Assembly (NCBI GenBank): GCA_947644305.1
Contig: CANRYS010000014.1
Coordinates: forward strand, 1-64,000
DNA from: an uncultured Roseburia sp.
Lineage (GTDB): Bacteria > Bacillota > Clostridia > Lachnospirales > Lachnospiraceae
Reading direction: 5' to 3'
DNA: 64,000 nucleotides
Made by a program: the position numbers and the translations under genes. The notes under the pieces are model-generated. The model saw nothing but the letters and a program-made list of their open reading frames with translations. It did no database searches and was not told where the DNA came from. Below, piece by piece: positions 1 through 7,116 of the stretch (position 1 is its first letter; every line of letters begins with the position of its first letter).

Positions 1-101
1 CGAAAGACAAGAAAAAGCTGTTGGCGTTTCTCGATGAAATCATAGGAAATGTCAGTGAAGAAGAATTACAGCGGTATAGAAAAAGCGTTCATCATCTGTA
101 A
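1..101 (+). CDS. 3' end of an unidentified gene (partial)
   Basis: An open frame enters from the left edge and ends with TAA at 99-101, giving about 32 C-terminal residues that are rich in Lys and Glu and probably helical. The stop lies 18 nt before the ATG of the radical SAM gene, so the two are probably co-transcribed. Too little is visible to name it. The charged helical tail would suit a small regulator, but that is a guess. Confidence 0.55.
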   Translation, partial: KDKKKLLAFLDEIIGNVSEEELQRYRKSVHHL

Positions 102-119
102 GTGAAAGGAGGAGCAATC

Positions 120-1001
120 ATGCACTTTACAGGCAGAACTTGGCGACCACCGTATGAAGCACACTCGGTCATCATACAGTCTACTTCTGGCTGCACCTAT
201 AATAAATGCAAGTTTTGTAGTCTGTATAAAAACGAGTGCTTCCGAATGTCGCCCATTAAGGAATTTGAGGAGGATTTAGCAGAGATAAAAAGTTATCAGC
301 CAAACGCCCGAAGAATTTTCTGGACAGGAGCTAACCCCTTTGCAATGAGCTATGAAAATCTTAAACTGCGGGCGTTGACGGTAAGGGACTATCTGATTAA
401 GTGTCAGACAATGGCTATGTTTGCGAGCATCCGTGATATTAAAAACAAAGAGGTATGGCAGCTTAGAAAATTAAGAGCGATGGGCATTAACGGACTGAGT
501 ATCGGCGTGGAAAGCGGCGATGACGAAACGCTTGCCCTTGCTAATAAAGGATATACCTCGGCGGATATTCTGGAGCAATGCAGGAAATTGGACGAAGCAG
601 GCATTGAATACTACTTTGTTTATATGACAGGGCTTGCGGGAAAAGGTGGCGGATACCGTAATGCAAGGAATAGTGCTGAACTGTTCAGCCAGCTCAATCC
701 GTATTTTGTTTCCGTGGACTCTCTTACGCTTTTCCCAGACACAGAGCTGTACCAGATGGCACAGCAAGGTTTGTTTGTCCCTGCTGAAGAAAAAGAGCGT
801 ATCCGTGAACTACAAATGCTAATCAACAACTTAAATATACGCACACATTTATTTGCAAACACGGTTTCAAATTTCACGCCTGTAACGGCGTATCTTCCAT
901 ATGACCGTGAAAAGGTTACAAACGAACTGCAATTTGTTTTAGATAACACGGACGAAAGGGAGATGCAGGAATATAGGAATAATTTGAAGTCTTTGGGATA
1001 A
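120..1001 (+). CDS. Radical SAM family protein
   Basis: A 293-residue protein of the radical SAM superfamily, which uses a [4Fe-4S] cluster and S-adenosylmethionine to make radicals. The cluster motif is near the N-terminus (GCTYNKCKFC), with Cys spacing CX4CX2C rather than the textbook CX3CX2C. This variant occurs in a family of clostridial radical SAM proteins known only by that name. Downstream are a GxNPF-like segment and a GIESG-type SAM-binding stretch (SIGVESGDDE). The start is placed at 120 because AAAGGAGG lies 8-14 nt upstream. A GTG at 102 would put that Shine-Dalgarno inside the coding region. No substrate can be deduced. It follows an unknown gene closely and ends 27 nt before an IS element, so any downstream operon partner may have been displaced. 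Confidence 0.8.
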   Translation: MHFTGRTWRPPYEAHSVIIQSTSGCTYNKCKFCSLYKNECFRMSPIKEFEEDLAEIKSYQPNARRIFWTGANPFAMSYENLKLRALTVRDYLIKCQTMAMFASIRDIKNKEVWQLRKLRAMGINGLSIGVESGDDETLALANKGYTSADILEQCRKLDEAGIEYYFVYMTGLAGKGGGYRNARNSAELFSQLNPYFVSVDSLTLFPDTELYQMAQQGLFVPAEEKERIRELQMLINNLNIRTHLFANTVSNFTPVTAYLPYDREKVTNELQFVLDNTDEREMQEYRNNLKSLG

Positions 1002-1044
1002 GGCTTGCAGTTGAAGTTATAGCCCTGGTGTTAGTATATAAGTG

Positions 1045-1062
1045 TGGACAAGAAAAGTTGAA
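1045..1062 (+). repeat. IS3 left inner inverted repeat
   Basis: The sequence TGGACAAGAAAAGTTGAA matches, in inverted orientation, 2283-2300 with a single mismatch. It lies about 16 bp inside the TG terminus at 1029. Confidence 0.85.
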
Positions 1063-1104
1063 CAGCCTATACTATCAAGTGAAAGAGCAAAGGAGATGTT
1101 CAAC

Positions 1105-1362
1105 ATGGCGAAGAACCAGAAATCTTACACTCCGGAATTCAAGCAGCAGATTGTGGATCTGTACAATGCCGGAGGAACCTCGTATCCACAACTCGAACGT
1201 GAATATGGTGTAAATCAGAGCACCCTCAGTAACTGGGTGAAACAACTCTCCCCCATCAAGGTATCAAAGGAGGAGACTGTCACCCTTAAGGAGTATAAGG
1301 CACTTCAGAAAGAAAACCAGCGCCTTAAGATTGAGAATGAAATACTAAAAAGAAGCGTATAG
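1105..1362 (+). CDS. IS3-family transposase OrfA (helix-turn-helix)
   Basis: An 85-residue protein with an N-terminal HTH_Tnp_1-type domain (SYTPEFKQQIVDLY then SQLEREYGV-like, STLSNWVKQ). It ends in a leucine-zipper coiled coil (KEYKALQKENQRLKIENEILKR) that mediates multimerisation in IS3 transposases. The start at 1105 is chosen because AAAGGAG lies 9 nt upstream. The usual OrfA tail AIFAKEQ appears in the same frame just after the stop TAG at 1360-1362, separated by a short hairpin-forming segment. The open frame has therefore been interrupted relative to typical relatives, or evolved a new stop at the frameshift hairpin. Confidence 0.85.
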   Translation: MAKNQKSYTPEFKQQIVDLYNAGGTSYPQLEREYGVNQSTLSNWVKQLSPIKVSKEETVTLKEYKALQKENQRLKIENEILKRSV

Positions 1363-1377
1363 CCGCCTTTGGACGGC
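1347..1377 (+). promoter_or_regulatory. Putative -1 frameshift signal of the IS3 element
   Basis: The run AAAAAG at 1347-1352 lies at the end of orfA, where the orfB frame is open from 1341. Nine nt downstream is a hairpin, GCCGCC-TTT-GG(A)CGGC (1362-1377), and the orfA stop sits at its base. IS3 elements commonly make the OrfAB transposase by -1 slippage on A-rich runs stimulated by such structures. No Shine-Dalgarno precedes the orfB ATG at 1410, which favours fusion over independent initiation. Confidence 0.55.
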
Positions 1378-1409
1378 ATTGCCATATTCGCAAAAGAACA
1401 ATAACCGAG

Positions 1410-2279
1410 ATGGTTGCCTTTATCCAGAATAACTTAACCTATTACTCCGTGTCCCAGCTTTGCAGTGCTTTGAAATTCCCAAGGAGCACCTATTACAAGG
1501 CTCTGGTTTGTGTACCTTCGAATAAGCAGAAGACGTATGAAGAATTCGGCAGGAAAGTGAAACAGGCATATGATGACTCAAAACAGAGGTATGGGGCTGT
1601 CAAAATATGCCGTGTGCTGAATGATAATGGTACACCCTGCAGCATCAAGAGGGTGCAGAGGCATATGGCAGAGCAGGGACTGAGCTCCATCGTAGTAAAG
1701 AAGTACAATCATCATGCTAACCATGGCAGCATCCCGGATGATAAGAAAAATATCCTGGGGCGTGATTTTGGGACGGAGACAATTAACCAGAAATGGTGTA
1801 CGGATATCACTTACATCCATGTACAGAAAGAGGGATGGACCTATCTGGCTTCTGTCATGGATCTGTGCAGCCGAAAGATTATAGGATATGCCTATGGCAC
1901 ATCTATGACGGCGGGACTGGCAGTTAAAGCGGTAGAGAATGCGTGCCTGAATGTCAGAGATACAGAGGGGATTATCCTTCATAGTGATCTTGGAAGCCAG
2001 TATACGAGCCAGGCATTTGAAGATTGCCTGGGCAGTAGAGGAATCCTCCATTCCTTTAGCCGTAAGGGAAACCCGTACGATAATGCCTGTATGGAATCTT
2101 TCCATTCCGTACTGAAAAAGGAAGAAATATATCTTCATACTTATCAGGATTCAAAGGAAGCCCGCAGAGCGATCTTTGAATACATAGAAGGCTGGTATAA
2201 CCGTAAGCGAATACATAGCTCTATTGGCTATCTGACACCCCAGCAAAAGGAGGATGAAGAACTCAAAAAAGCAGCATAA
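1410..2279 (+). CDS. IS3-family transposase OrfB (DDE integrase core)
   Basis: A 289-residue catalytic half of the IS3 transposase. It has an HTH_21-like N-terminal segment (RYGAVKICRVLNDNG...KRVQRHM) and an rve integrase core. The DDE residues lie in WCTDITY, HSDLGSQY and ACMESFHSVLKKE, and the family C-terminal signature is WYNRKRIHSSIGYLTPQQ. The frame is intact and the catalytic triad is complete, so the element may be active. The ATG at 1410 has no ribosome binding site. Expression is probably as an OrfAB fusion entering this frame near 1350. Confidence 0.92.
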   Translation: MVAFIQNNLTYYSVSQLCSALKFPRSTYYKALVCVPSNKQKTYEEFGRKVKQAYDDSKQRYGAVKICRVLNDNGTPCSIKRVQRHMAEQGLSSIVVKKYNHHANHGSIPDDKKNILGRDFGTETINQKWCTDITYIHVQKEGWTYLASVMDLCSRKIIGYAYGTSMTAGLAVKAVENACLNVRDTEGIILHSDLGSQYTSQAFEDCLGSRGILHSFSRKGNPYDNACMESFHSVLKKEEIYLHTYQDSKEARRAIFEYIEGWYNRKRIHSSIGYLTPQQKEDEELKKAA

Positions 2280-2282
2280 TCT

Positions 2283-2300
2283 TTCAACTTTTTTTGTCCA
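2283..2300 (-). repeat. IS3 right inner inverted repeat
   Basis: On the minus strand this reads TGGACAAAAAAAGTTGAA, the partner of 1045-1062 with one mismatch. The terminus beyond it runs to CA at 2310-2311. Confidence 0.85.
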
Positions 2301-2311
2301 AAGTATTAACA

Positions 2312-2597
2312 TAGGTCCACGTTTCTTTCTCTCCATCCATTTGCCACATTTATCATGCAAGATTCCGTGTAGTTATGGGGCTTCAACTTGTTCAGCAGTC
2401 TTACCCTCATGCATAACCTCATATGTGATTTCTATTCATCAGACCAGAGATTTGCCCGTGGATTTTTTTCTCTTTCCACATCCAGCTTCCTTCAGATTCC
2501 ATCTCACGATGGACACCCTTGCCTTCGGCTATATCCTTCCCACTACCGGGCGGATTCAGGACTTTCACCTGTTAGAAACGTGCGCCGCTAGGCGCAC
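2312..2597 (-). mobile_element. Group II intron, 5' fragment (domain I), truncated
   Basis: Read on the minus strand from 2597, the sequence begins GTGCGCC, matching the GUGYG 5' end of group II introns. It continues with motifs I recognise from clostridial group II intron domain I: GGTGAAAGTCCTG, AGCCGAAGGCAAGGG, GAATCTGAAGGAAGCTGG, AAGACTGCTGAACAAG and GAAGCCCCATAACT. The homology runs into the right end of the IS3 element at 2311. No reverse transcriptase/maturase gene, domain V or 3' splice site is present on either side, so this is a dead remnant. The 5' exon is the terminator stem of the neighbouring gene, the insertion preference of class IIC introns. Class assignment is inference. Confidence 0.72.
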
Positions 2598-2635
2598 TAA
2601 GAAAACACCGCACAGCGGTTACTCGCTGGCGGTGT
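2598..2635 (-). terminator. Rho-independent terminator of the DUF3784 gene
   Basis: The minus strand folds ACACCGC-CAGCG-loop-CGCTG-(T)-GCGGTGT followed by TTTTCTTA. The 12-bp stem spans 2605-2635. It lies about 70 nt downstream of the DUF3784 stop, and the intron 5' end begins directly after its T-tract. Confidence 0.75.
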
Positions 2636-2708
2636 CATACATACAACTATTTTTATATCAAATTATCTCCACAGTGCTTAATTAAATCCCCGATAAACTG
2701 GAAGTTGT

Positions 2709-3041
2709 CTACTTCTTGCATATTGTGTTTGCCAAAACAATTATTACAATGCAATCAATTATAATCACCCCTAAAAATATATATGCAATATATGCTGGAA
2801 GTATCTCTTCTCCTATAGCCATAATGAGAATCAGAATTGTTATGATACTCATACCAAATCCCACAATATGACACAATTTCTTTGCATCATATTTCTCTTG
2901 TTCTTCTCTGCTAGCTGCATTATACCCAGCAATAAGATTAACACCATGCCCCGAAAGAAATACAATACTAATTAATGCAAAGATGGCAAATCCTACCCAC
3001 ATAATCCAATCAGGACCATTACTTATATCTTTCAAAGTCAT
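2709..3041 (-). CDS. DUF3784-like small membrane protein
   Basis: A 110-residue protein with three predicted membrane helices: about residues 13-35, then two between 58 and 108. Between helix 1 and helix 2 is the conserved segment SGHGVNLIAGYNAASREEQEKYD, broken here only for reference as SGHG..LIAGYN..S.EE..KYD, which is the DUF3784 signature. The family is common in Lachnospiraceae and has no known role. It is a monocistronic minus-strand gene with its own terminator at 2598-2635. A GAGAGGTGAAACGTA ribosome binding region precedes the ATG. Confidence 0.75.
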   Translation of the reverse strand: MTLKDISNGPDWIMWVGFAIFALISIVFLSGHGVNLIAGYNAASREEQEKYDAKKLCHIVGFGMSIITILILIMAIGEEILPAYIAYIFLGVIIIDCIVIIVLANTICKK

Positions 3042-3126
3042 TACGTTTCACCTCTCTTATAGGGCCTAAATATTTTACTTCAATTTTCTGCATTTTTCAC
3101 ACTCCCTGATATATTTTCAAACTGAC

Positions 3127-3166
3127 AAAACATGGACTCCCGACTCTGCCGGACCGCCCATGTTTT
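3127..3166 (-). terminator. Terminator downstream of the PilZ gene
   Basis: The stem AAAACATGG/CCATGTTTT encloses a GC-rich loop, 38 nt beyond the PilZ stop codon. The minus strand ends in a T-run (ATGTTTTGTC). The palindrome could act in both directions. Confidence 0.5.
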
Positions 3167-3203
3167 TAGAAATCAGATATGTCAGCACACCAGCACTGTC
3201 CCA

Positions 3204-3545
3204 CTAACTCAACGTAGCCGCATAATCATTAAAGACATAATCCATAATAGATGCCGTTCCCACGATCTCACAGCCATAGATATTATAATCCTCCATCTCC
3301 TGCTGACGTACGATCCGCACCACACAATTCAACGCACCGCTGTCACATAGGACAAGCCTGGCGTTAAAATAATATCCCACCGGCAAAACGCTTTTAGTCT
3401 TAAATCCGATCCCCACCTTAGAGACATCAAACACCTCGATCGGCGCATTGATATTTTCTACCTTTACATTATCCTGTTTAAACAATGAAGAAATCTCAAG
3501 CTCCAGCTTCGCCGGCCATCTTTTCTCTCTTCTCATCTCAATCAT
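3204..3545 (-). CDS. PilZ domain protein (probable c-di-GMP effector)
   Basis: A 113-residue single-domain protein. The PilZ signature is recognisable: an N-terminal RREKRWPAKLEL (RxxxR type) c-di-GMP contact motif, then DVSKVGIGF in place of (D/N)xSxxG, followed by the beta-barrel (GYYFNARLVL...VVRIVRQQE). In the family these motifs bind cyclic di-GMP to control motility, exopolysaccharide or adhesion. The neighbouring genes give no target. It has no partner domain, so it would act through protein-protein contact. A GGGGGACTAGTC segment precedes the ATG, giving a moderate ribosome binding site. Confidence 0.75.
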   Translation of the reverse strand: MIEMRREKRWPAKLELEISSLFKQDNVKVENINAPIEVFDVSKVGIGFKTKSVLPVGYYFNARLVLCDSGALNCVVRIVRQQEMEDYNIYGCEIVGTASIMDYVFNDYAATLS

Positions 3546-3701
3546 GACTAGTCCCCCTTCGCCTCCGAAAACAGCATTCTAAAAGCTGTCAAACATTCAA
3601 ATTAATGATTCTGGGACCAACATACATGATCCCCAACTGTTACTACTATTATCTCTTAGAAACTGCTTTACGTCAACAACTTTCTTGAACAATCTGAAAG
3701 A

Positions 3702-5135
3702 CTAATCCAGCAGTTCTTTGAGGATCTGGTTTACCATTCCCGGATCTGCCTTGCCCTTCATGGCTTTCATGGTTTGCCCTACCAGGAAACCGATGGCTTT
3801 GGTCTTTCCGGCCTGATAATCCGACACCGACTGTGGGTTTTCAGCGATCACTTTCTCTATCGCCTCCCGGAGCTCACCTGCATCGTTGACTGTCCTCAGT
3901 CCGTTCTCCTCCACATACTGCTCCACATCAATATCCTCAGAAAACATTTTTTCAAATACTTCCTTCGCCACCGTAGAGTTGATAGCATTCTCATCGGTCA
4001 ACTGGATGAGCGCTGCAAGATTCTCCGGCGTGAAGGTGATATCCTCCGGCTCCATCTCCTTTTCTTTTAAGAGACGCATGGTCTCCACCATAAGCCAGTT
4101 GGATACCTTTTTTGCATTGTGGCAGATCGCCGTGGCCGCCTCGAACATATCCGCCAGACTCTTTGAGCTGGTAATAATATTGATATCGTATTCGGGTATG
4201 TCAAACTCTTTCTTATACCGTGCCGCCTTTTCCTCCTGAAGCTCCGGCTGGCGCGCCTTCACCTCCGTGATCCACTCATCACTGATACTGACAGGCACCA
4301 GATCTGGATCTGGAAAATAGCGGTAGTCCTGGGCATCCTCTTTGGAGCGCATCGCATAGGAATATTCCTTATTATCATCCCAGCGTCTTGTCTCCTGAAT
4401 TACCTTTTTTCCCTCCTCGATCAATTCGATCTGGCGCGCCCGCTCTCCCTCGATGGCTCTGGATATCGCCTTGAAGGAGTTCAGGTTCTTCATTTCGGTA
4501 CGGGTTCCAAACTCAGAAGTTCCCACCTCACGGACAGAAAGGTTGACATCTGCCCGCATAGAACCCTCATTGAGCTTACAATCCGAGGCTCCCAGATACT
4601 GAATGGTCATACGGAGCTTTTCCAGATAGGCGATAACCTCTTCAGCGCTTCTCATATCCGGCTCTGACACGATCTCGATCAATGGCACCCCGGAACGGTT
4701 AAAGTCCACCAATGAACAATCTTCCCAGTCGTCATGCACCAGTTTTCCAGCATCCTCTTCCATATGAATCTCATGGATCCCGATGGATTTTTTTCCTGCC
4801 GAGGTCTCTATATCCACATGACCGTCCCGGCAGATCGGCAGATACAACTGGGAGATCTGATAGTTCTGCGGGTTATCCGGGTAAAAATAATTTTTCCGGT
4901 CAAATTTGCAGTACTGGGTGATCTTGCAGTTGGTGGCAAGTCCCACCGCCATGGCATATTCCACCACCTGCTTATTTAACACAGGAAGAGATCCCGGCAT
5001 TCCGGTACAGACAGGACAGGTGTGTGTATTGGGTGCACCGCCAAACTCCGTGGTGCAACCGCAGAATATCTTTGTCTTAGTCGCAAGTTCTACATGAACT
5101 TCCAGTCCAATCACTGTTTCATATTGTTTTGCCAT
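3702..5135 (-). CDS. gatB: Asp-tRNA(Asn)/Glu-tRNA(Gln) amidotransferase subunit B
   Basis: A 477-residue GatB. It recognises misacylated tRNA, phosphorylates the Asp or Glu side chain and passes it to ammonia made by GatA. The N-terminal kinase-like cradle carries the family signature GLEVHVELATKTKIFCGC, Zn-type cysteines (CTTEFG...CPVCTG), HIEEDAGK-like (HMEEDAGKL) and DFNRSGVPLIEIVSEPD. The C-terminal YqeY-like tail ends NQILKELLD. The length is normal. It is the last gene of the aspS-gatC-gatA-gatB unit, 14 nt downstream of gatA, with AGGAGGGGA before the ATG. Confidence 0.95.
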   Translation of the reverse strand: MAKQYETVIGLEVHVELATKTKIFCGCTTEFGGAPNTHTCPVCTGMPGSLPVLNKQVVEYAMAVGLATNCKITQYCKFDRKNYFYPDNPQNYQISQLYLPICRDGHVDIETSAGKKSIGIHEIHMEEDAGKLVHDDWEDCSLVDFNRSGVPLIEIVSEPDMRSAEEVIAYLEKLRMTIQYLGASDCKLNEGSMRADVNLSVREVGTSEFGTRTEMKNLNSFKAISRAIEGERARQIELIEEGKKVIQETRRWDDNKEYSYAMRSKEDAQDYRYFPDPDLVPVSISDEWITEVKARQPELQEEKAARYKKEFDIPEYDINIITSSKSLADMFEAATAICHNAKKVSNWLMVETMRLLKEKEMEPEDITFTPENLAALIQLTDENAINSTVAKEVFEKMFSEDIDVEQYVEENGLRTVNDAGELREAIEKVIAENPQSVSDYQAGKTKAIGFLVGQTMKAMKGKADPGMVNQILKELLD

Positions 5136-5149
5136 GATATCCCCTCCTT

Positions 5150-6598
5150 TTATTGTCCCTGTGAGCGATTCTGCTCAAATGTATAAGCCCCACGAATGAT
5201 CTTTTTCTCCTGAAAACAGTCCCCGATAAGCTGCATCCCGATGGGAAGCCCTTTGTCGTCTTTTCCACAGGGAAGGCTAATCCCGGGAAGTCCTGCCAAA
5301 TTAGCAGAGATGGTATAAATATCTCCCAGATACATCTTGATGGGATCGCTCAGGCTCTCACCGATCTTTGGCGCCGTGGTGGGTGCTGCCGGAGCCAGTA
5401 TCATGTCATATCTCTCAAAGGCCTGGTCAAAGGCTTTTTTGATCAATGCCTTGGTTCGCAGCGCCTTCAGGTAATACGCATCATAATAACCGCTGCTGAG
5501 CACGAAAGATCCCAGCATGATCCGACGCTTAACCTCCGGTCCAAAACCTTCCGAGCGGGTCTTCTTGTACATATTGTGAAGTCCCTCGTAGTCCCCGGTG
5601 CGGTAACCATATTTTACTCCGTCAAAGCGAGATAGATTCGAGCTTGCCTCTGCCGAGGCGATCACATAGTAGGCAGGAATCGCATATTCTACAAGACTCA
5701 GGTCAAATTCTTCTAAAAGCGCTCCATTATCTTCCAGAACCCCCGCCGCCTTTTCTATCGCAGCCTTTACCTGGGAATCCAGCCCCTCCCCAAAATAATC
5801 TCTGGGAATCCCAATTTTCATGCCCTTGACGTCTGCCACAAGGGCGGAAGTGAAATCAAGATCCTCCCGCCGGATGGAAGTGCTGTCCTTTTTGTCATAA
5901 GAAGATATCGTTTCTAAAATAACCGCGCAGTCTGTGACGTCCTTTGCAATAGGTCCGATCTGATCCAGGGAAGAGCCGTAGGCGATCAGTCCATACCGCG
6001 AAACGGTACCATAGGTGGGCTTGATTCCTGTCACCCCGCAAAATGAGCTGGGTTGGCGGATGGAACCGCCAGTATCGGAGCCCAGTGCATAAGAACATTC
6101 ACAGGCCGCCACTGCCGCACAGGAACCTCCAGAAGACCCTCCCGGAACGTGCTCTGTATTGTGGGGATTTCTCGTGATACCATAGGCCGATGTCTCCGTG
6201 GTACTGCCCATGGCGAACTCATCCATGTTTGTCTTTCCGATGATGACTGCCCCGGCTTTTTCCAGGTTCCGTACCGCTTCCGCAGAGTAGGAAGGAACAA
6301 AATTCCCCAGGATTTTTGAACTGCAGGTAGTCAGAATCCCCTTGGTACACATATTGTCCTTTATCGCTGTCGGCACTCCCGCCAGGGGACTATCCAGTGC
6401 ACCGCTGTCGATCTGCTTTTGAACCTCATCGGCCCGTGCCAGAATATTTTTTTCATCCAAAACTGTCACATAGCTGTTGATCTGGTCCTCGAGCCTTCGG
6501 GTCTCTTCCAGAGCAGCTTTTGCCGCCTCTGCCACTCCGATCTCACCGCTCTTTATCTTTTTGCCAAGTTCTACTGCTGTTAAACTCATGATACTCAT
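5150..6598 (-). CDS. gatA: Asp-tRNA(Asn)/Glu-tRNA(Gln) amidotransferase subunit A
   Basis: A 482-residue amidase-signature protein that hydrolyses Gln (or Asn) to supply ammonia to GatB. The catalytic Ser-cisSer-Lys triad is visible as Lys80 (AIKDN), Ser155 (PGGSSGG) and Ser179 (DTGGSIRQP). The start at 6598 is supported by AAAGGAGG 8 nt upstream. An in-frame ATG three codons later is less well spaced. It lies 23 nt downstream of gatC and 14 nt upstream of gatB, so the three subunits should be made together under the upstream T-box. Confidence 0.95.
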   Translation of the reverse strand: MSIMSLTAVELGKKIKSGEIGVAEAAKAALEETRRLEDQINSYVTVLDEKNILARADEVQKQIDSGALDSPLAGVPTAIKDNMCTKGILTTCSSKILGNFVPSYSAEAVRNLEKAGAVIIGKTNMDEFAMGSTTETSAYGITRNPHNTEHVPGGSSGGSCAAVAACECSYALGSDTGGSIRQPSSFCGVTGIKPTYGTVSRYGLIAYGSSLDQIGPIAKDVTDCAVILETISSYDKKDSTSIRREDLDFTSALVADVKGMKIGIPRDYFGEGLDSQVKAAIEKAAGVLEDNGALLEEFDLSLVEYAIPAYYVIASAEASSNLSRFDGVKYGYRTGDYEGLHNMYKKTRSEGFGPEVKRRIMLGSFVLSSGYYDAYYLKALRTKALIKKAFDQAFERYDMILAPAAPTTAPKIGESLSDPIKMYLGDIYTISANLAGLPGISLPCGKDDKGLPIGMQLIGDCFQEKKIIRGAYTFEQNRSQGQ

Positions 6599-6621
6599 GG
6601 CCGCTTCCTCCTTTCCCCGGA

Positions 6622-6915
6622 TTAGTCAAATGTCTTTGGCACCATATAGGTGCCCTCTTTTTTCTGTGGGGCGTTGGCAAGCATCTGCTCTCTGTCGTTC
6701 CCATTTGTCACAACATCTTCCCGAAACACATTATGAACCGGAAATACATGAGACATCGGCTCCACTCCCTCCGTGTCCAGCTCATTTAATTTGTCTATAT
6801 AATCCAGCATACTTCCCATGTCCTTCTTTGCCTGCTCCTTTTCCTCCCCGGAAAGCTCCAGCTTGGCAAGAATGCCCACGTAGTCAATCGTCTCATCTGA
6901 AATAATATTTGCCAT
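6622..6915 (-). CDS. gatC: Asp-tRNA(Asn)/Glu-tRNA(Gln) amidotransferase subunit C
   Basis: A 97-residue GatC, the small belt subunit that wraps GatA and GatB. Typical features are the N-terminal helix with [12 protein letters not shown], then [19 protein letters not shown], and the C-terminal strand with the VFREDVV segment. The start is set at 6915 (ATG preceded by AGAGGATTATT). A longer frame upstream reads through the intergenic hairpins and is not convincing. It is separated from aspS by about 200 nt containing a cluster of hairpins. Confidence 0.92.
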   Translation of the reverse strand: MANIISDETIDYVGILAKLELSGEEKEQAKKDMGSMLDYIDKLNELDTEGVEPMSHVFPVHNVFREDVVTNGNDREQMLANAPQKKEGTYMVPKTFD

Positions 6916-6930
6916 AATAATCCTCTTTTC

Positions 6931-7076
6931 TGAGCGATTTATCGCGAAGAACCGCACGAGAAAGCTCGAAGAGTTTCTCGTGTCGGAACAAAGCTATTTG
7001 CTTTCGCTCAGAAGCAAATAGCCGTGTGAAAAATCCAAGAACTTTAGTTCTTTGGCATCAGCGTGATTTTTCACAC
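6931..7076 (-). repeat. Cluster of intergenic hairpins between aspS and gatC
   Basis: Three long inverted repeats lie side by side: GTGTGAAAAATC/GATTTTTCACAC with an inner AGAAC/GTTCT, GCTATTTGCTT/AAGCAAATAGC, and CACGAGAAA/TTTCTCGTG. A small GCGA/TCGC hairpin and a longer-range CTGAGCGA/TCGCTCAG pairing add to these. No T-run follows any of them, so none is an obvious terminator. They may be an RNA processing or stability element inside the operon mRNA, or a small palindromic repeat. Confidence 0.6.
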
Positions 7077-7116
7077 TAATCCTCCCTAAATATATAAATA
7101 CCCGGCTGCCTGTCTG

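Larger units (their letters stand above)
1029..2311 (+). mobile_element. IS3-family insertion sequence (complete, about 1.28 kb)
   Basis: The element carries orfA and orfB in the -1 frame relation typical of IS3. Its ends match as imperfect inverted repeats. The outer ends read TGTTAGTA on the left and, on the opposite strand, TGTTAATA on the right, so it runs 5'-TG...CA-3' as expected for the family. Inner repeats of 18 bp with one mismatch lie at 1045-1062 and 2283-2300. No clear 3-4 bp target duplication is seen: the left flank ends CTGG and the right flank begins TAGG. This suggests a deletion or recombination after insertion. The right end abuts a truncated group II intron. Confidence 0.88.

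Noticed and set aside
1025-2315. Target-site duplication for the IS3 element.
   Set aside because: The flanks (CTGG and TAGG) do not match for 3 or 4 bp at the best TG...CA boundaries, so no duplication is claimed.
2254-2685. A 143-codon plus-strand open frame after the IS.
   Set aside because: It lies antisense to the group II intron fragment and the terminator, has no ribosome binding site and no recognisable protein features.
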